Source: ASV31 sp965229765 (GTDB lineage Bacteria > Pseudomonadota > Alphaproteobacteria > Rhodobacterales > Rhodobacteraceae). From it: a DNA stretch of 64,000 nucleotides. The notes beneath the pieces are model-generated. The model saw only the letters and a list, made by a program, of their open reading frames with translations. It was not told the origin of the DNA and made no database searches. A program made the translations under genes and the position numbers. Shown here one piece after another: positions 52,341 through 61,368 of the stretch (positions are counted from its first letter, which is position 1; each line of letters opens with the position of its first letter). The DNA lies in NCBI GenBank assembly GCA_965229765.1, contig CBDDJT010000004.1, positions 620,001-684,000 on the forward strand, written 5' to 3'.

Positions 52341-53378
52341 ATGAGCTTGGAAAAATGTCAGCTCGACGCCCTGCTCGGATTGCGCGTGCTGGCTACCTTC
52401 CTCGTGGTGCTGGGGCATGCGGGTTCCATCTTCTCCGGGGTGGAAATCTTGCGAGCGCCGGTATCCATGAACGTGCAAAGCGCCGCGGTGACCTTGTTCT
52501 TCTGCATCTCCGGCTGGACGATCGCCTGGGTCGTCGATCGCGTCCCGCGATACGATGCACTGCATCTTGCCCGCTTCGTGTTTGACCGCTTCTGCCGTTT
52601 GGCGATCCCGCTTGTGCCGGCGCTCGTTCTCTTCGGGTTCGTGGAATGGTGGATTCTTGGCGAAAGCCACCCCTACAGGGAGAATACTGGGCTGGGCACG
52701 TTTGTCGGAAACTTACTTTTTCTACAGGTAATTCCCGTTCCCTTCCTGAACACGCTACCGCCCTTCGGCCTCAACCGCCCGCTCTGGACGATCTCGATCG
52801 AGTTCTGGATCTACGTATTCTATGGAGGGTTGGTGTTTTTCCTAAGGGGACGGTTTGATGCCGTGGCGGCGGCCCTTTGCCTGCTTGGGCTGGTTCTCAT
52901 CTCTCCTTTCTTCCTTGGCCAGAGAGGCGACGGGCTCGCCTCGGTCTGGATGTTCGGCGCCGGCTGCTACGCGCTGCGCCGATTTATACCCGCCCATATC
53001 GCGAAAGCCGCGCTGGTTCTCTCGGCCATCTGCCTGTTCGTGCCGGCGCTCTGGCCGGAGAATGGGAACTACAGCAAGCCCTTCAACCTGGTCCTCGCGG
53101 TCTTGGTCTCATCCCTGGTGCTTGCATTCGCGGGTTCAAAGTTCTCCGCCCCTTGGGCGATCAGATCGCTGTCGCAATACTGCTACACCATCTACCTGAC
53201 CCACTACCCCTTATTGACACTGATAGCGCTGGCAATGCCCGACAGAATGGGCAGTGTCATGACAATTCTTTGTACAATAGCGGCATTTGCGTTTGGTTTT
53301 CTAGCAAGCTTCTTGGGGGAGCGGAATTACAAATTTTGGAGGGAGGCTTTATGGTCGAATATATTTTTTGGGAAGTGA
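52341..53378 (+). CDS. Acyltransferase-3 family membrane O-acyltransferase
   Basis: 345 residues, about ten membrane helices. LLGLRVLATFLVVLGHAG gives the conserved Arg and His of OafA/YrhL-like enzymes. These usually acetylate surface sugars on the outer face of the membrane with acyl groups brought from the cytoplasm. It may decorate the glycan made here. It is not a LegH-type N-acetyltransferase. The last ~60 codons become A/T-rich and lead into an IS element. Confidence 0.85.
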   Translation: MSLEKCQLDALLGLRVLATFLVVLGHAGSIFSGVEILRAPVSMNVQSAAVTLFFCISGWTIAWVVDRVPRYDALHLARFVFDRFCRLAIPLVPALVLFGFVEWWILGESHPYRENTGLGTFVGNLLFLQVIPVPFLNTLPPFGLNRPLWTISIEFWIYVFYGGLVFFLRGRFDAVAAALCLLGLVLISPFFLGQRGDGLASVWMFGAGCYALRRFIPAHIAKAALVLSAICLFVPALWPENGNYSKPFNLVLAVLVSSLVLAFAGSKFSAPWAIRSLSQYCYTIYLTHYPLLTLIALAMPDRMGSVMTILCTIAAFAFGFLASFLGERNYKFWREALWSNIFFGK

Positions 53379-53561
53379 GGTGAAATAATAAGAATGAATC
53401 CTGCCAGCATATTTCTATAAACTGCCCCGTTTGTCGCCAAATCTATTTTTGCATTCGAATTATGAATGTTTCTAGAGGTGTGAGCTTCCCCCTGAAGATC
53501 GGACAGTGACGAAAGCTACGAACTGAGATCTGCTGGTTTCCAAGAACGAGGAGATCAGAAC

Positions 53562-53861
53562 ATGTCAAGACGGAGAAACCATGATGCGGTCTTCAAGGCG
53601 CGTGTGGCGCTGGAGGTTGTGAAGGGTGAGCGCACGGTGTCGGAACTGGCCGCCGAATACGGTCGGCATCCGACGATGATCCATCAATGGAAACGGTCGC
53701 TGATGGAGGGCGCCGCAAGGATCTTCGAGCAGGGCAGCAAGGCTGCGGCGTCGGCCGAGGTTGCCGAAGAAGTGATCCGCGACCTGCACGCCCGGATCGG
53801 AGAACTGGCTGTCGCCAACGATTCTTTGTCACGAAAGCTCAAGCCCTGGATCGGCAAGTGA
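53562..53861 (+). CDS. IS3-family transposase OrfA (second element)
   Basis: 99 residues. MSRRRNHDAVFKARVALEVV, then GERTVSELAAEYGRHPTMI and the leucine-rich tail (ELAVANDSLSRKLKPW), the typical IS3-group OrfA. It is intact. OrfB is in the -1 frame, 8 bases after the stop. Confidence 0.85.
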   Translation: MSRRRNHDAVFKARVALEVVKGERTVSELAAEYGRHPTMIHQWKRSLMEGAARIFEQGSKAAASAEVAEEVIRDLHARIGELAVANDSLSRKLKPWIGK

Positions 53862-53869
53862 GGCGTGGG

Positions 53870-54657
53870 ATGATCGAACGCTCTGAGCCCAAGCTGTCGG
53901 TTGGGGCGCAATGCCCTCTTCTCTCGATCTCGCGGTCGTCGTTCTACGACGCCCAACAGGGCAACACAGCGACGAATCGCGATCTCGTGCTCTTGATCGC
54001 CAAGCAGTTCCAGGACATGCGGTTCTGTGGTGTCCGGCAGATAACCTGGCATCTATAGAATGAAGGCCATGCCGAAAACCAGCAGCGTATCCGGTGGCTT
54101 ATGCGCCTGATGCCGATCTACCAGGGGCCCAACACCGGCAGACCCGCGAAGGGGCCCCAGACCCATCCTTACCTGCTGGGTGGCCTGCGGGTCGATCGGC
54201 CCAACCGCGCCGACATCACCTATCTGCCGATGCTCCGGGTTTTCCTCTACCTGGTCGCAATCATGGATTGGCTCACCCGCGAGGTTCTGGCCTGGCGCAT
54301 CTCAAACACGTTGGAAGCGGACTTCTGCGTCGAGGCGCTAAACGAGGCGGTCTACCGCTTCGGTTCGCCCGAGATCATGAATACCGATCAGTGCTCGCAG
54401 TTCACGTCCTTCGCCCGGACCAACCGGCTGAAACGGATCGGCACCCGGATCTCGATGGACGGCCAGGGCCGCAGTCTCAACAACATCTTCATCGAACGCC
54501 TCTGGCGGTCTCCATAGTATGAGTGTGTCTATCTGCACGCTTGGGAGACCGGCTCGCAGGCCAAGGCTGGCGTGACTCGCTGGATCACTTTCTACAACCA
54601 CCAGCAGCCCGACGCCGCCCATAGCGGATAGTCGCCCTCCGTGGTCTACTTCAACTC
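53870..54657 (+). pseudogene. IS3-family transposase OrfB with three in-frame stops
   Basis: One frame reads through FCGVRQITWHL, MRLMPIYQ, ADITYLPML, VAIMDWLTREVLAWRISN, EIMNTDQCSQFTSFA, IFIERLWRS and ETGSQAKAGV. TAG stops interrupt it at 54056-54058, 54515-54517 and 54629-54631. A few codons before ADITYLP are also missing relative to the family pattern (usually xxWCADITYLP). The frame is otherwise preserved, so decay is fairly recent but complete. Confidence 0.85.
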
Positions 54658-54779
54658 AACGCAAACCGGTGATTTCATTCGCGAGGTGCAACACCTTGTT
54701 GGAACAACAGCCGAATGGTGCGATGGCCCTGTCAAAGCCAATAAATCCTCCATTGGCAAGGCGCCAGGATGCACCCTAA

Positions 54780-54977
54780 GTCTTTCGGTCGAACGGTTCG
54801 ACCTATGACTTTGACACAGAGAGATATCGCAAAGAGCAGCGGGTCCTGTTCCCAGACACCCGTATCGACCAGATGCCGGCAGAGCGCTCGGTCGATATCT
54901 ATACTGAGGCTGATTGCGCGTTGGCGGAACTCTTAACGGAACGGCGCGGGACGCTGCAGGGAAGCAATTCATCATGA
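54780..54977 (+). pseudogene. 3' stub of a third CMP-nonulosonic acid cytidylyltransferase gene
   Basis: Without an in-frame start, the frame reads YDFDTERYRKEQRVLFPDT, then DQMPAERSVDIYTEADCALAEL, closely matching the C-terminal MP-x-x-RSVDID-x-x-x-DF block of NeuA/LegF enzymes (compare MPEDRSVDIDSTLDF at 50686). It is cut on the 5' side by the degenerate IS. Its stop overlaps the next gene's ATG as ATGA, showing that it was once translated in an operon with the sulfotransferase gene. Confidence 0.7.
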
Positions 54978-55882
54978 GTGGGAGTGAAGTTTCTCAATCC
55001 ACCTTTCGACGGCTTGTGTGGTCCGCGTTGGATCGCCGATTTGCCAGGCGATACAAGGCGCAGATCCGCGCGGGCGACGCCGCAGCGTCGCAGGTTGCGC
55101 TGGTCACGGACAACTGCTGGCTGCTGACGCATGAGAAAAGCGGCACGACCTATCTTTGCAACGCCCTGGCCTTCCGCAACGCCATCGAGCTCGGGATAGA
55201 AGACCGGGTCGATTTCGACACGATCCACCTTGGCGGTGTCTTTCGCAGCACGTCGGCCGTTTTGCCGACGCTAGAGCGTGTCGCCGCCTTTGCCCGCGTG
55301 AACCGCGGGCTCCCCCTGACGATCCATACGCATCTCCCGGTGGACGCAAGGTTTCACCGGGCGGTCATGTTGACGCGCAATGTCTTCGACTACTGCGTGT
55401 CGGCGCATAACTTCCTGTACAAGAACCGAGACCGCGAAGGGCGTCGAGGCGTTTCACTGGACGATGCAATTCCAGACCTCGTCGGTCGATATTGCGGCCT
55501 TCTCAAGGCGCAGCTCGAAATCGCCAACGCGCGACCGGCGGATACCATCTTTCTGCGCTATGAAGACCTCATGCAGGACCCGCAGGGGACCCTGACCCGC
55601 CTGCTGGAGCATTTCGGGCTCTTCTCGGAACCCGAAGTCATCGCCCGCGCCCTGGCGGCCGCAAGCGTAGACGCTGTCAAGGCCCATGAGACTAGGCGGG
55701 GAAAGCCCATCGTCGCGGGCACGGACTTCTCCGGGAAAAGCTTCATCCGCTCTGGTGCGACCGGCGAGTTTCGAACCGCCCTAAGCGCCGCCCAGCAGGA
55801 CCAGATACGTCGATACGTGGCCGACGCCGGAATTCCGGAAAGGATCGAGGTTCATTTTGTTTATCCTGCTGAAACTGACTGA
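54974..55882 (+). CDS. Sulfotransferase family protein
   Basis: 302 residues. PAPS-binding loop WLLTHEKSGTTYLCNAL (5'-phosphosulfate loop) and the 3'-phosphate site AVMLTRNVFDYCVSAHNFLY, then FLRYEDLMQDPQGTLTRLLEHFG near the end. It would transfer sulfate from PAPS to a sugar or sugar nucleotide in the cytoplasm. I chose ATG 54974 because it overlaps the stop of the upstream cytidylyltransferase stub (ATGA); an earlier GTG/ATG start would read through the stub. A second sulfotransferase gene is at 58201. Confidence 0.88.
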   Translation: MSGSEVSQSTFRRLVWSALDRRFARRYKAQIRAGDAAASQVALVTDNCWLLTHEKSGTTYLCNALAFRNAIELGIEDRVDFDTIHLGGVFRSTSAVLPTLERVAAFARVNRGLPLTIHTHLPVDARFHRAVMLTRNVFDYCVSAHNFLYKNRDREGRRGVSLDDAIPDLVGRYCGLLKAQLEIANARPADTIFLRYEDLMQDPQGTLTRLLEHFGLFSEPEVIARALAAASVDAVKAHETRRGKPIVAGTDFSGKSFIRSGATGEFRTALSAAQQDQIRRYVADAGIPERIEVHFVYPAETD

Positions 55883-55887
55883 GTACG

Positions 55888-57069
55888 ATGAGTCGAATTT
55901 CTTGTGACGCCCACCCGAGGCGAGTGATCGTGTTCTGTCACGGCGTGCGTGAACGGACTCTCGCGGAGAGCGGCGGTTACAACGCACTAGGTGATCTGTT
56001 CGATGAGTTCATCGACACGTCCGCATTCATGAAGCCGTGGGAAGCAGTTCAACCTTACACAGATTGGGTGCGGGGAGACCGCATTGTATGTCCCACTAGC
56101 TTTGCGGATTTCCAGGATCTTCTTTCGGGCCAAGACATTGACTACATACTCTTGGCTGGACTTGAGAGAAGCATCGATCTGCTGCGAGTGGCGCGACTTG
56201 TAGAAAATCGGTCTTCGCGATGGGGTATCCTCTTCGTCCGAGGGGATTTGAAGGATCTTTTCGACGGACGCCGCTATGATCATGCTCTACCAAAAAGATG
56301 GACCTCAAGGGCCGCTCTTGCGGTGTTGAGAGATAGAGTCCGCTCTCTAGGGGTTCGCCCAGACCACCTGTTTACACATGAGAAGCGGGGCTGTGATTTT
56401 TCAGAGCTGCCAAGTGCAAAAAGAACCTCATTGATTAATCACCGCGATTACTATTCTCATGTTCAGCATAAAGAGAGTTCGATTTCTAAAGATGCCGGTG
56501 GTATTGTGTTTATAGATCAGGCCTTACCGCATGTCTTTCGTGTCGGACTGGAGAATCAGAAATTTGAGCAGTTTTATGATAGGTCGGTCGAGGATAGTTA
56601 CTATGGTGCGGTGTCGGATTACCTTGCCGCACTGCAGGACGAGACCGGGTTAAGGGCGCGAATTTGCCTGCATCCAAATACTCCGGTTGACCGGATTCCG
56701 AACTACACGAACGCCATCGAAATCGTTTCCAACGACACGATTGGTGCAATTTCCGATTCGGACGTTGTCGTAACCCATACCAGTTCCGCGACCGGGATAT
56801 GCCATGTTCTGGAGAAGCCAACAGTCTTACTAAACTTGGCCGATGAACTACTGCCACAACGCATTCGTAACCAGATTCCCAGAAAGGCGGTCAATGAGGG
56901 GCTGGTCGTGCACAATTGGCTGCGGAAGGGTGGCGCACTTCCTGCCCCAATGCCGGCTCGAAGTAGCCGAGTGAAGAATTTCATCTGTCCGAACCCGAAT
57001 TCGCATTCTCTTGCAGTCGATCTCAAGCGCAACGTCGTAGAGCATCCAATTGCAGACTCCGTTGCGTGA
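55888..57069 (+). CDS. Putative GT-B-like glycan transferase of unknown specificity
   Basis: 393 residues, no signal peptide. The N-terminal half has VIVFCHGVRERTLAESGG and ILLAGLERSIDLLRVAR. The C-terminal half has a GT-B-type pattern: GIVFIDQALPHVF, RICLHPNTPVDRI, AIEIVSNDTI, AISDSDVVVTHTSSATGICHV and LEKPTVLLNLADELL. The HPN and THTSS elements are like those of CMP-sugar-using polysialyltransferase-like proteins, which fits the neighbours, but the family cannot be fixed from sequence. It is A/T-richer than the genes to its right. It overlaps the next gene by up to 20 bases. Confidence 0.6.
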   Translation: MSRISCDAHPRRVIVFCHGVRERTLAESGGYNALGDLFDEFIDTSAFMKPWEAVQPYTDWVRGDRIVCPTSFADFQDLLSGQDIDYILLAGLERSIDLLRVARLVENRSSRWGILFVRGDLKDLFDGRRYDHALPKRWTSRAALAVLRDRVRSLGVRPDHLFTHEKRGCDFSELPSAKRTSLINHRDYYSHVQHKESSISKDAGGIVFIDQALPHVFRVGLENQKFEQFYDRSVEDSYYGAVSDYLAALQDETGLRARICLHPNTPVDRIPNYTNAIEIVSNDTIGAISDSDVVVTHTSSATGICHVLEKPTVLLNLADELLPQRIRNQIPRKAVNEGLVVHNWLRKGGALPAPMPARSSRVKNFICPNPNSHSLAVDLKRNVVEHPIADSVA

Positions 57070-58201
57070 TCAATGCGGCACGCGCGTCGTGATCCTTCTT
57101 CCAAAGCTGTCAGAGGGTGGGATATCGCGGACACGCACGACACTTTCCCGTGGTTTGTTCGAGCGGGAACACATCAATGTCAGCTTCCTTCTGGAGCACC
57201 GAACTGGCCGCATGCTGGGCGTGCTTCCAGACGGTATCAAGGTGGACGAGCTTGGATGCAGCCGGATGCGCGAGGTGGTGCCCGCCCTGGTCCGGTATCT
57301 CGGGAAGGCGCGCCCGGATGTGCTTCTGGTTTCCAAGGAGACGCACGCTTTCGCGGCCATGATTGCCAAGCTGATGGCGCGCAGCCCGGTCCGGATCTTC
57401 CCGACGCTTCACGGTAACTTCTCCATGCGGATGGAGCGCAATCGCACGTCGCTGGAGCGGCTTTGGTTGCCCGCTGCGGTACGCCTTGCCTATGGGCGCG
57501 CCGCGGGGATCGTGGCGGTTTCCGAGGGCACGGCGGACGATTTCGCGCGGGCGACCGGCATCGATCGGCGCAAGGTCACGGTCATTCGCAACCCGATTGA
57601 CATCGACGATGTGCGCATGCAGGCGCAAGAGCGGCTCGACCATCCCTGGCTTGGGGGTAACGCCCCCTGCATCGTGGCAGCCGGCCGGTTGAGCGCGCAG
57701 AAGGATTACCCGACGCTCCTGCGCGCATTGGCGAAAGCACGAGAAACCGTGCCCTTGCGCCTGATCGTGCTGGGCGAGGGGCCGGACCGCGCGATGCTGG
57801 AGGCCTTGATCGCCGATCTTGGACTTCAGGATGCCGTGGCGCTTCGGGGTTTCGTGCCGAACCCGTTTCCGTGGATGGCGCGTGCCGATCTCTTGGTCCT
57901 GTCCTCGCGGTGGGAAGGACTGCCCGGCGTCCTGATCCAGGCGATGTGCCTTGGAACGCCGGTCGTATCGACCGATTGCCCGGATGGCCCCCGAGAGGTG
58001 CTGAAAGGTGGCGCCATGGGGCCCCTTGTCCCGGTGCGTGATGCCGAGGCCCTTGCCGCGGCGATCCTTTCGCGGTTGGCGGCGCCCAGGGACGCTGACG
58101 CCCTGCGCAGGCGGGCCGAGGATTATGCCACCCCGCGCGTGGTGGATGAGTATCTGCAGCTTCTGGGCATGGCCCAGTCGGGCCGGGCCGAAACTGCCTG
58201 A
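57050..58201 (+). CDS. GT4-family glycosyltransferase
   Basis: 383 residues. ILLPKLSEGGISRTRTTLSR, RNPIDIDDV at the domain junction, AAGRLSAQKDYPTLLRAL, ILGEGPDRAMLEALIADL and SSRWEGLPGVLIQAMCLGT (E-x7-E region). The start is TTG 57050 or TTG 57062; the first overlaps the preceding gene by 20 bases. It probably adds a sugar in the growing glycan. The stop overlaps the following sulfotransferase start (TGATG). Confidence 0.85.
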   Translation: MQTPLRDQCGTRVVILLPKLSEGGISRTRTTLSRGLFEREHINVSFLLEHRTGRMLGVLPDGIKVDELGCSRMREVVPALVRYLGKARPDVLLVSKETHAFAAMIAKLMARSPVRIFPTLHGNFSMRMERNRTSLERLWLPAAVRLAYGRAAGIVAVSEGTADDFARATGIDRRKVTVIRNPIDIDDVRMQAQERLDHPWLGGNAPCIVAAGRLSAQKDYPTLLRALAKARETVPLRLIVLGEGPDRAMLEALIADLGLQDAVALRGFVPNPFPWMARADLLVLSSRWEGLPGVLIQAMCLGTPVVSTDCPDGPREVLKGGAMGPLVPVRDAEALAAAILSRLAAPRDADALRRRAEDYATPRVVDEYLQLLGMAQSGRAETA

Positions 58202-59115
58202 TGGCCGTTCCCGACTTCTTCATCATCGGTGCGCCCAAATGCGGGACAACGGCGCTGTTCACCTATCTTGGCCAGCATCCCGGGGTGTTCCTGCCGCACA
58301 ACAAGGAACCGCACCATTTCAGCCCGGACATCTACACCATTCCCCTGCCCGTTCGCCGTTCGATCCCCGAGCGTTCGGCATACGAGGCGCTTTTCGAGGG
58401 CGCGCCCGACGGCGCGCTGATCGGCGAGGGCTCGACCTGGTACCTGTTCTCCGAGGTTGCGGTCGGGGCGATCCTTGAGGCAAACCCGAACGCGCGCTTC
58501 ATCGCCATGCTGCGCAACCCGGTGGTCATGGTGCAGTCCCTGTTCAACCAGAACCATCGCAACCTCTTCGACGACGCACCCGATCTCGAAGCTGCCTGGG
58601 CGCTGGAGCCCGCCCGCGCGGAAGGCCGTGACATTCCGGTGCATTGCCCGGCGCCCGGGATGCTGCGGTACCGCCGGGCGGGCCGCTACTCCTGGCAGTT
58701 GCGGCGGTTCTTCGACACCGTTCCCGAAAGCCAGCGGCTGGTTCATGTCTACGAGGACTTTTTCGCCGATCCGCGCGTCGGCTACGCAAGCACGCTGGAT
58801 TTCCTTGGCCTGACCGATGACGGGCTGGACCAGTTCGAGAGGGTGCATGGCAACAAGACCCTGAAGAACCGGGCGCTTTTCCGGTTCCTTGTCTATCCGC
58901 CGCCGCCCTTCGACAGGGTCTATCCGCTGGCCAAGAAGGCGGCGAATGCCATCGGCCTGCGCCCCGGCAAGGCCCTGTTCGAATGGAACCAGAAGCAGGT
59001 CGAACGCGCGCCGGTCCGCCCCGAGTTCGAGGCGGAGTTGCGCCGCAGTTTCGCAGCGGATATCGACGCGTGCGAAGAGATCCTGGGCCGCTCCCTGGAC
59101 GTGTGGAAGAGTTGA
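58201..59115 (+). CDS. Sulfotransferase family protein (second)
   Basis: 304 residues. N-terminal FFIIGAPKCGTTALFTYLGQ is the PAPS loop of heparan-type sulfotransferases; EPHHFSPD and FIAMLRNPVVMVQSLFNQN (3'-phosphate site) follow, with VYEDFFADPRVGYASTLDFL later. It belongs to a different subfamily from the sulfotransferase at 54974, so two positions or acceptors may be sulfated. Confidence 0.9.
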   Translation: MAVPDFFIIGAPKCGTTALFTYLGQHPGVFLPHNKEPHHFSPDIYTIPLPVRRSIPERSAYEALFEGAPDGALIGEGSTWYLFSEVAVGAILEANPNARFIAMLRNPVVMVQSLFNQNHRNLFDDAPDLEAAWALEPARAEGRDIPVHCPAPGMLRYRRAGRYSWQLRRFFDTVPESQRLVHVYEDFFADPRVGYASTLDFLGLTDDGLDQFERVHGNKTLKNRALFRFLVYPPPPFDRVYPLAKKAANAIGLRPGKALFEWNQKQVERAPVRPEFEAELRRSFAADIDACEEILGRSLDVWKS

Positions 59116-59125
59116 ACGGTCGCCG

Positions 59126-60238
59126 ATGAACATCCTGTTTTCCGCGCTCGTTCCCGTGCCCTCGCACCTGGCACTGGCGGTTCACGGCATGGCCCTGTCC
59201 GAGACGCTGGCCGATATGGGGCACAAGGTCACCTTTGCCTGCCTCCCGCCTGATCCCGCGTACGCAACCGCAGATCCGTTCGCGGCCTACGGCACCCGCC
59301 CCGCGTTCGATCTTGCTCCCGTTCCCATGTCGAAGCTGCGGGGCATCGCGGGACTGGACTGGGGTAGGCGGGCGCGCCGCGCCGTCGCCGCCGACAAGCG
59401 TCCGCTCGACCTGGTCTATTCGTGTCACATCTACACGCTTCTGGCCGCTGCCCATACCGGGCTACCGCTGGTCTACGAGGTGCACCAGATGCCCAGCAAT
59501 CGCGCCCAGGAAGCCCTGGCCGGGCTGGTCTTTCGGCTGCCGTCCTTCCGGAGGCTGGCGGCGATATCGCAGGCCCTGGCGGACGACATGGTGGCCAGGT
59601 TTCCAGTTCTGAAGAAGAAAGAGGTCGTGCTGACCCGGGTTGCCGCCTATCCCCGGTTCGACGCGGCGCCGCCTGTTCGCAAGGCGGGCCGTCTTTCAGT
59701 CGGCTACGTGGGCAACCTCTATTCCGGCAAGGGGCTGGAGCTTCTGGCGCGGCTTGTCCCGCTGGTGCCAGAGATGGATTTCGACATCGTGGGTGGCCGC
59801 CCCGACGAGGTGGCGAAGTGGAAGGCGCAGGTCACAGGGGACAACGTGACCTTCCATGGCCAGGTTCCGCACGCAGAAACCAAGGCGTTTCTAGACCGGT
59901 TCGATGTGGTCCTGCTGCCGCTTCAGAACCGCGTATCCCCCAATGGCGGGACCGCCGACATCTCTCGCTGGACATCGCCCCAGAAGCTTTTCGAATATAT
60001 GGGAAGTGGCAAGGCGATCCTTGCGTCTGACCTGCCGGTGCTGGGCGAGGTGCTTGAAGACGGCCGCAATGCGCTGATCCGACCGTTCGATCAGCCAGAG
60101 GCCTGGGCCACGGCTCTGCGTGCTCTTGATGCTGACAGAACCCGACTGGACAGTCTGGGTGCCGCGGCGCTCGACGATCTGAAAACCCGCTACAGCTGGC
60201 CGGTGCGGATGCGCCAGGCGCTTGAAGGACTGGCATGA
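59126..60238 (+). CDS. GT4-like glycosyltransferase
   Basis: 370 residues from ATG 59126. ILFSALVPVPSHLALAVHGM, YEVHQMPSNRAQEALAG, RLSVGYVGNLYSGKGLELLA, FDIVGGRPDEVAKWKAQVTG, VVLLPLQNRV and LFEYMGSGKAILASDLPVLGE (C-terminal donor-site region). It is a GT-B enzyme of the GT4 type. An upstream in-frame ATG at 58889 lies in the sulfotransferase gene. ATGA overlap with the next glycosyltransferase. Confidence 0.85.
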   Translation: MNILFSALVPVPSHLALAVHGMALSETLADMGHKVTFACLPPDPAYATADPFAAYGTRPAFDLAPVPMSKLRGIAGLDWGRRARRAVAADKRPLDLVYSCHIYTLLAAAHTGLPLVYEVHQMPSNRAQEALAGLVFRLPSFRRLAAISQALADDMVARFPVLKKKEVVLTRVAAYPRFDAAPPVRKAGRLSVGYVGNLYSGKGLELLARLVPLVPEMDFDIVGGRPDEVAKWKAQVTGDNVTFHGQVPHAETKAFLDRFDVVLLPLQNRVSPNGGTADISRWTSPQKLFEYMGSGKAILASDLPVLGEVLEDGRNALIRPFDQPEAWATALRALDADRTRLDSLGAAALDDLKTRYSWPVRMRQALEGLA

Positions 60239-61359
60239 CGGCCGCAAAGCCCAAGAAACGGATCGCCCTGTTCCTCGCCTCGTTCTTTGGGCGCGGCGTG
60301 GCGCGCATCCGCATCAACCTGTGCGAAGAGCTTCTTTCCCGCGGCTATCAGGTCGACCTGGTCGTCGCGAACGGAACCGGTGCGCTGCGCGACAACGTCC
60401 CGGCAGGGGTGAACCTGATCGACCTCAAGGCCTCTCGCCTCATTGCCGCGCTTCCGGGCTACCTGCGCTATATCCGTGACGTGAAGCCCGACGCGATCAT
60501 TTCGGCCCAGGACCACGTGAACATTGTTGCGCTGATCGCGTGGCGTCTTGCACGGTCCGATGTGCCGATCTCCGTCAGTGTCCACAACCTTCACCGGCTG
60601 GAGGCAAGCCGCTCTGCGATCTCGCGCGGCTACTGGATGCAGTACTTCGTGCGCTGGATCTACCCTTGGGCCACGGCGCGGGTTGCCGTTTCCAGCGGGC
60701 TTGGCGACGACATGGCCGAGACGACGGGACTGCCGCGCGACAGCATCACGACCGTCTTCAACCCGGTGGTCACCCAGACCATGCTGGACCAGTCCCGCGC
60801 CGACTGCCCGCACCCCTGGCTGGAAGACGGCCAGCCGCCCGTCATCATCGGGGTCGGCCAGCTGACCTTCCAGAAGGATTTCGAGACCCTGATCCGCGCC
60901 TTCGACCGCGTCCGCAAGGAACGCGACGTGCGCCTGATGATCCTTGGCACGGGCTTCCGCGAAGAGGCGCTACACCAGTTCACGGCCGAAATGGGCCTGG
61001 ACGACGTGGTGAAGTTCACCGGCTACGTGGACAACCCCTTTGTCTACATGCGCCGCGCGTCGCTTTTCGTCCTGTCCTCGATCCACGAGGGGCTTCCGGG
61101 CGTGTTGATCCAGGCGATGGCATGCGGCTGCCCGGTCGTGTCCACCGACTGTCCGCACGGCCCAAAGGAGATCCTTCGCGACGGTGCTTATGGCCCGCTT
61201 GTGCCGATCAAGGACGATACCGCACTGGCCCGGGCGATGATCGCGACCCTGGACAGCCCGACGCCGTCGGAGATCCTGGAAACCCGCTCCCGCGACTTCG
61301 AGATCGGCCACATCGTCGATCAATACGCCGAACTCCTCGGCTTTCAGAACGCGGGATAG
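60235..61359 (+). CDS. GT4-family glycosyltransferase
   Basis: 374 residues. IALFLASFFGRGVARIRINL at the N-terminus, VAVSSGLGDDMAETTGLP, FNPVVTQTMLDQ, VGQLTFQKDFETLIRAF, MILGTGFREEALHQFTAEMG and SSIHEGLPGVLIQAMACGCP. It resembles the two flanking GT4 genes (57050 and 61369), a family expansion by duplication. ATG start overlaps the previous stop (ATGA). Confidence 0.88.
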   Translation: MTAAKPKKRIALFLASFFGRGVARIRINLCEELLSRGYQVDLVVANGTGALRDNVPAGVNLIDLKASRLIAALPGYLRYIRDVKPDAIISAQDHVNIVALIAWRLARSDVPISVSVHNLHRLEASRSAISRGYWMQYFVRWIYPWATARVAVSSGLGDDMAETTGLPRDSITTVFNPVVTQTMLDQSRADCPHPWLEDGQPPVIIGVGQLTFQKDFETLIRAFDRVRKERDVRLMILGTGFREEALHQFTAEMGLDDVVKFTGYVDNPFVYMRRASLFVLSSIHEGLPGVLIQAMACGCPVVSTDCPHGPKEILRDGAYGPLVPIKDDTALARAMIATLDSPTPSEILETRSRDFEIGHIVDQYAELLGFQNAG

Positions 61360-61368
61360 CCGAGCGAC

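Larger units (their letters stand above)
53481..54657 (+). mobile_element. Degenerate IS3-family insertion sequence without recognisable right end
   Basis: A probable left end TGAGCTTCCCCCTGAAGATC (53481) is followed by orfA and a broken orfB. The matching end (GGGGGAAGCTCA-like) expected on the right is absent before the next remnant gene, so the element seems truncated there and its right limit is set at the end of recognisable transposase coding. Confidence 0.65.

Noticed and set aside
52341..53378. Acyltransferase as the LegH N-acetyltransferase
   Set aside because: It is a multi-helix acyltransferase-3 family protein, which acylates hydroxyls outside the cytoplasm; LegH is a soluble hexapeptide-repeat enzyme.
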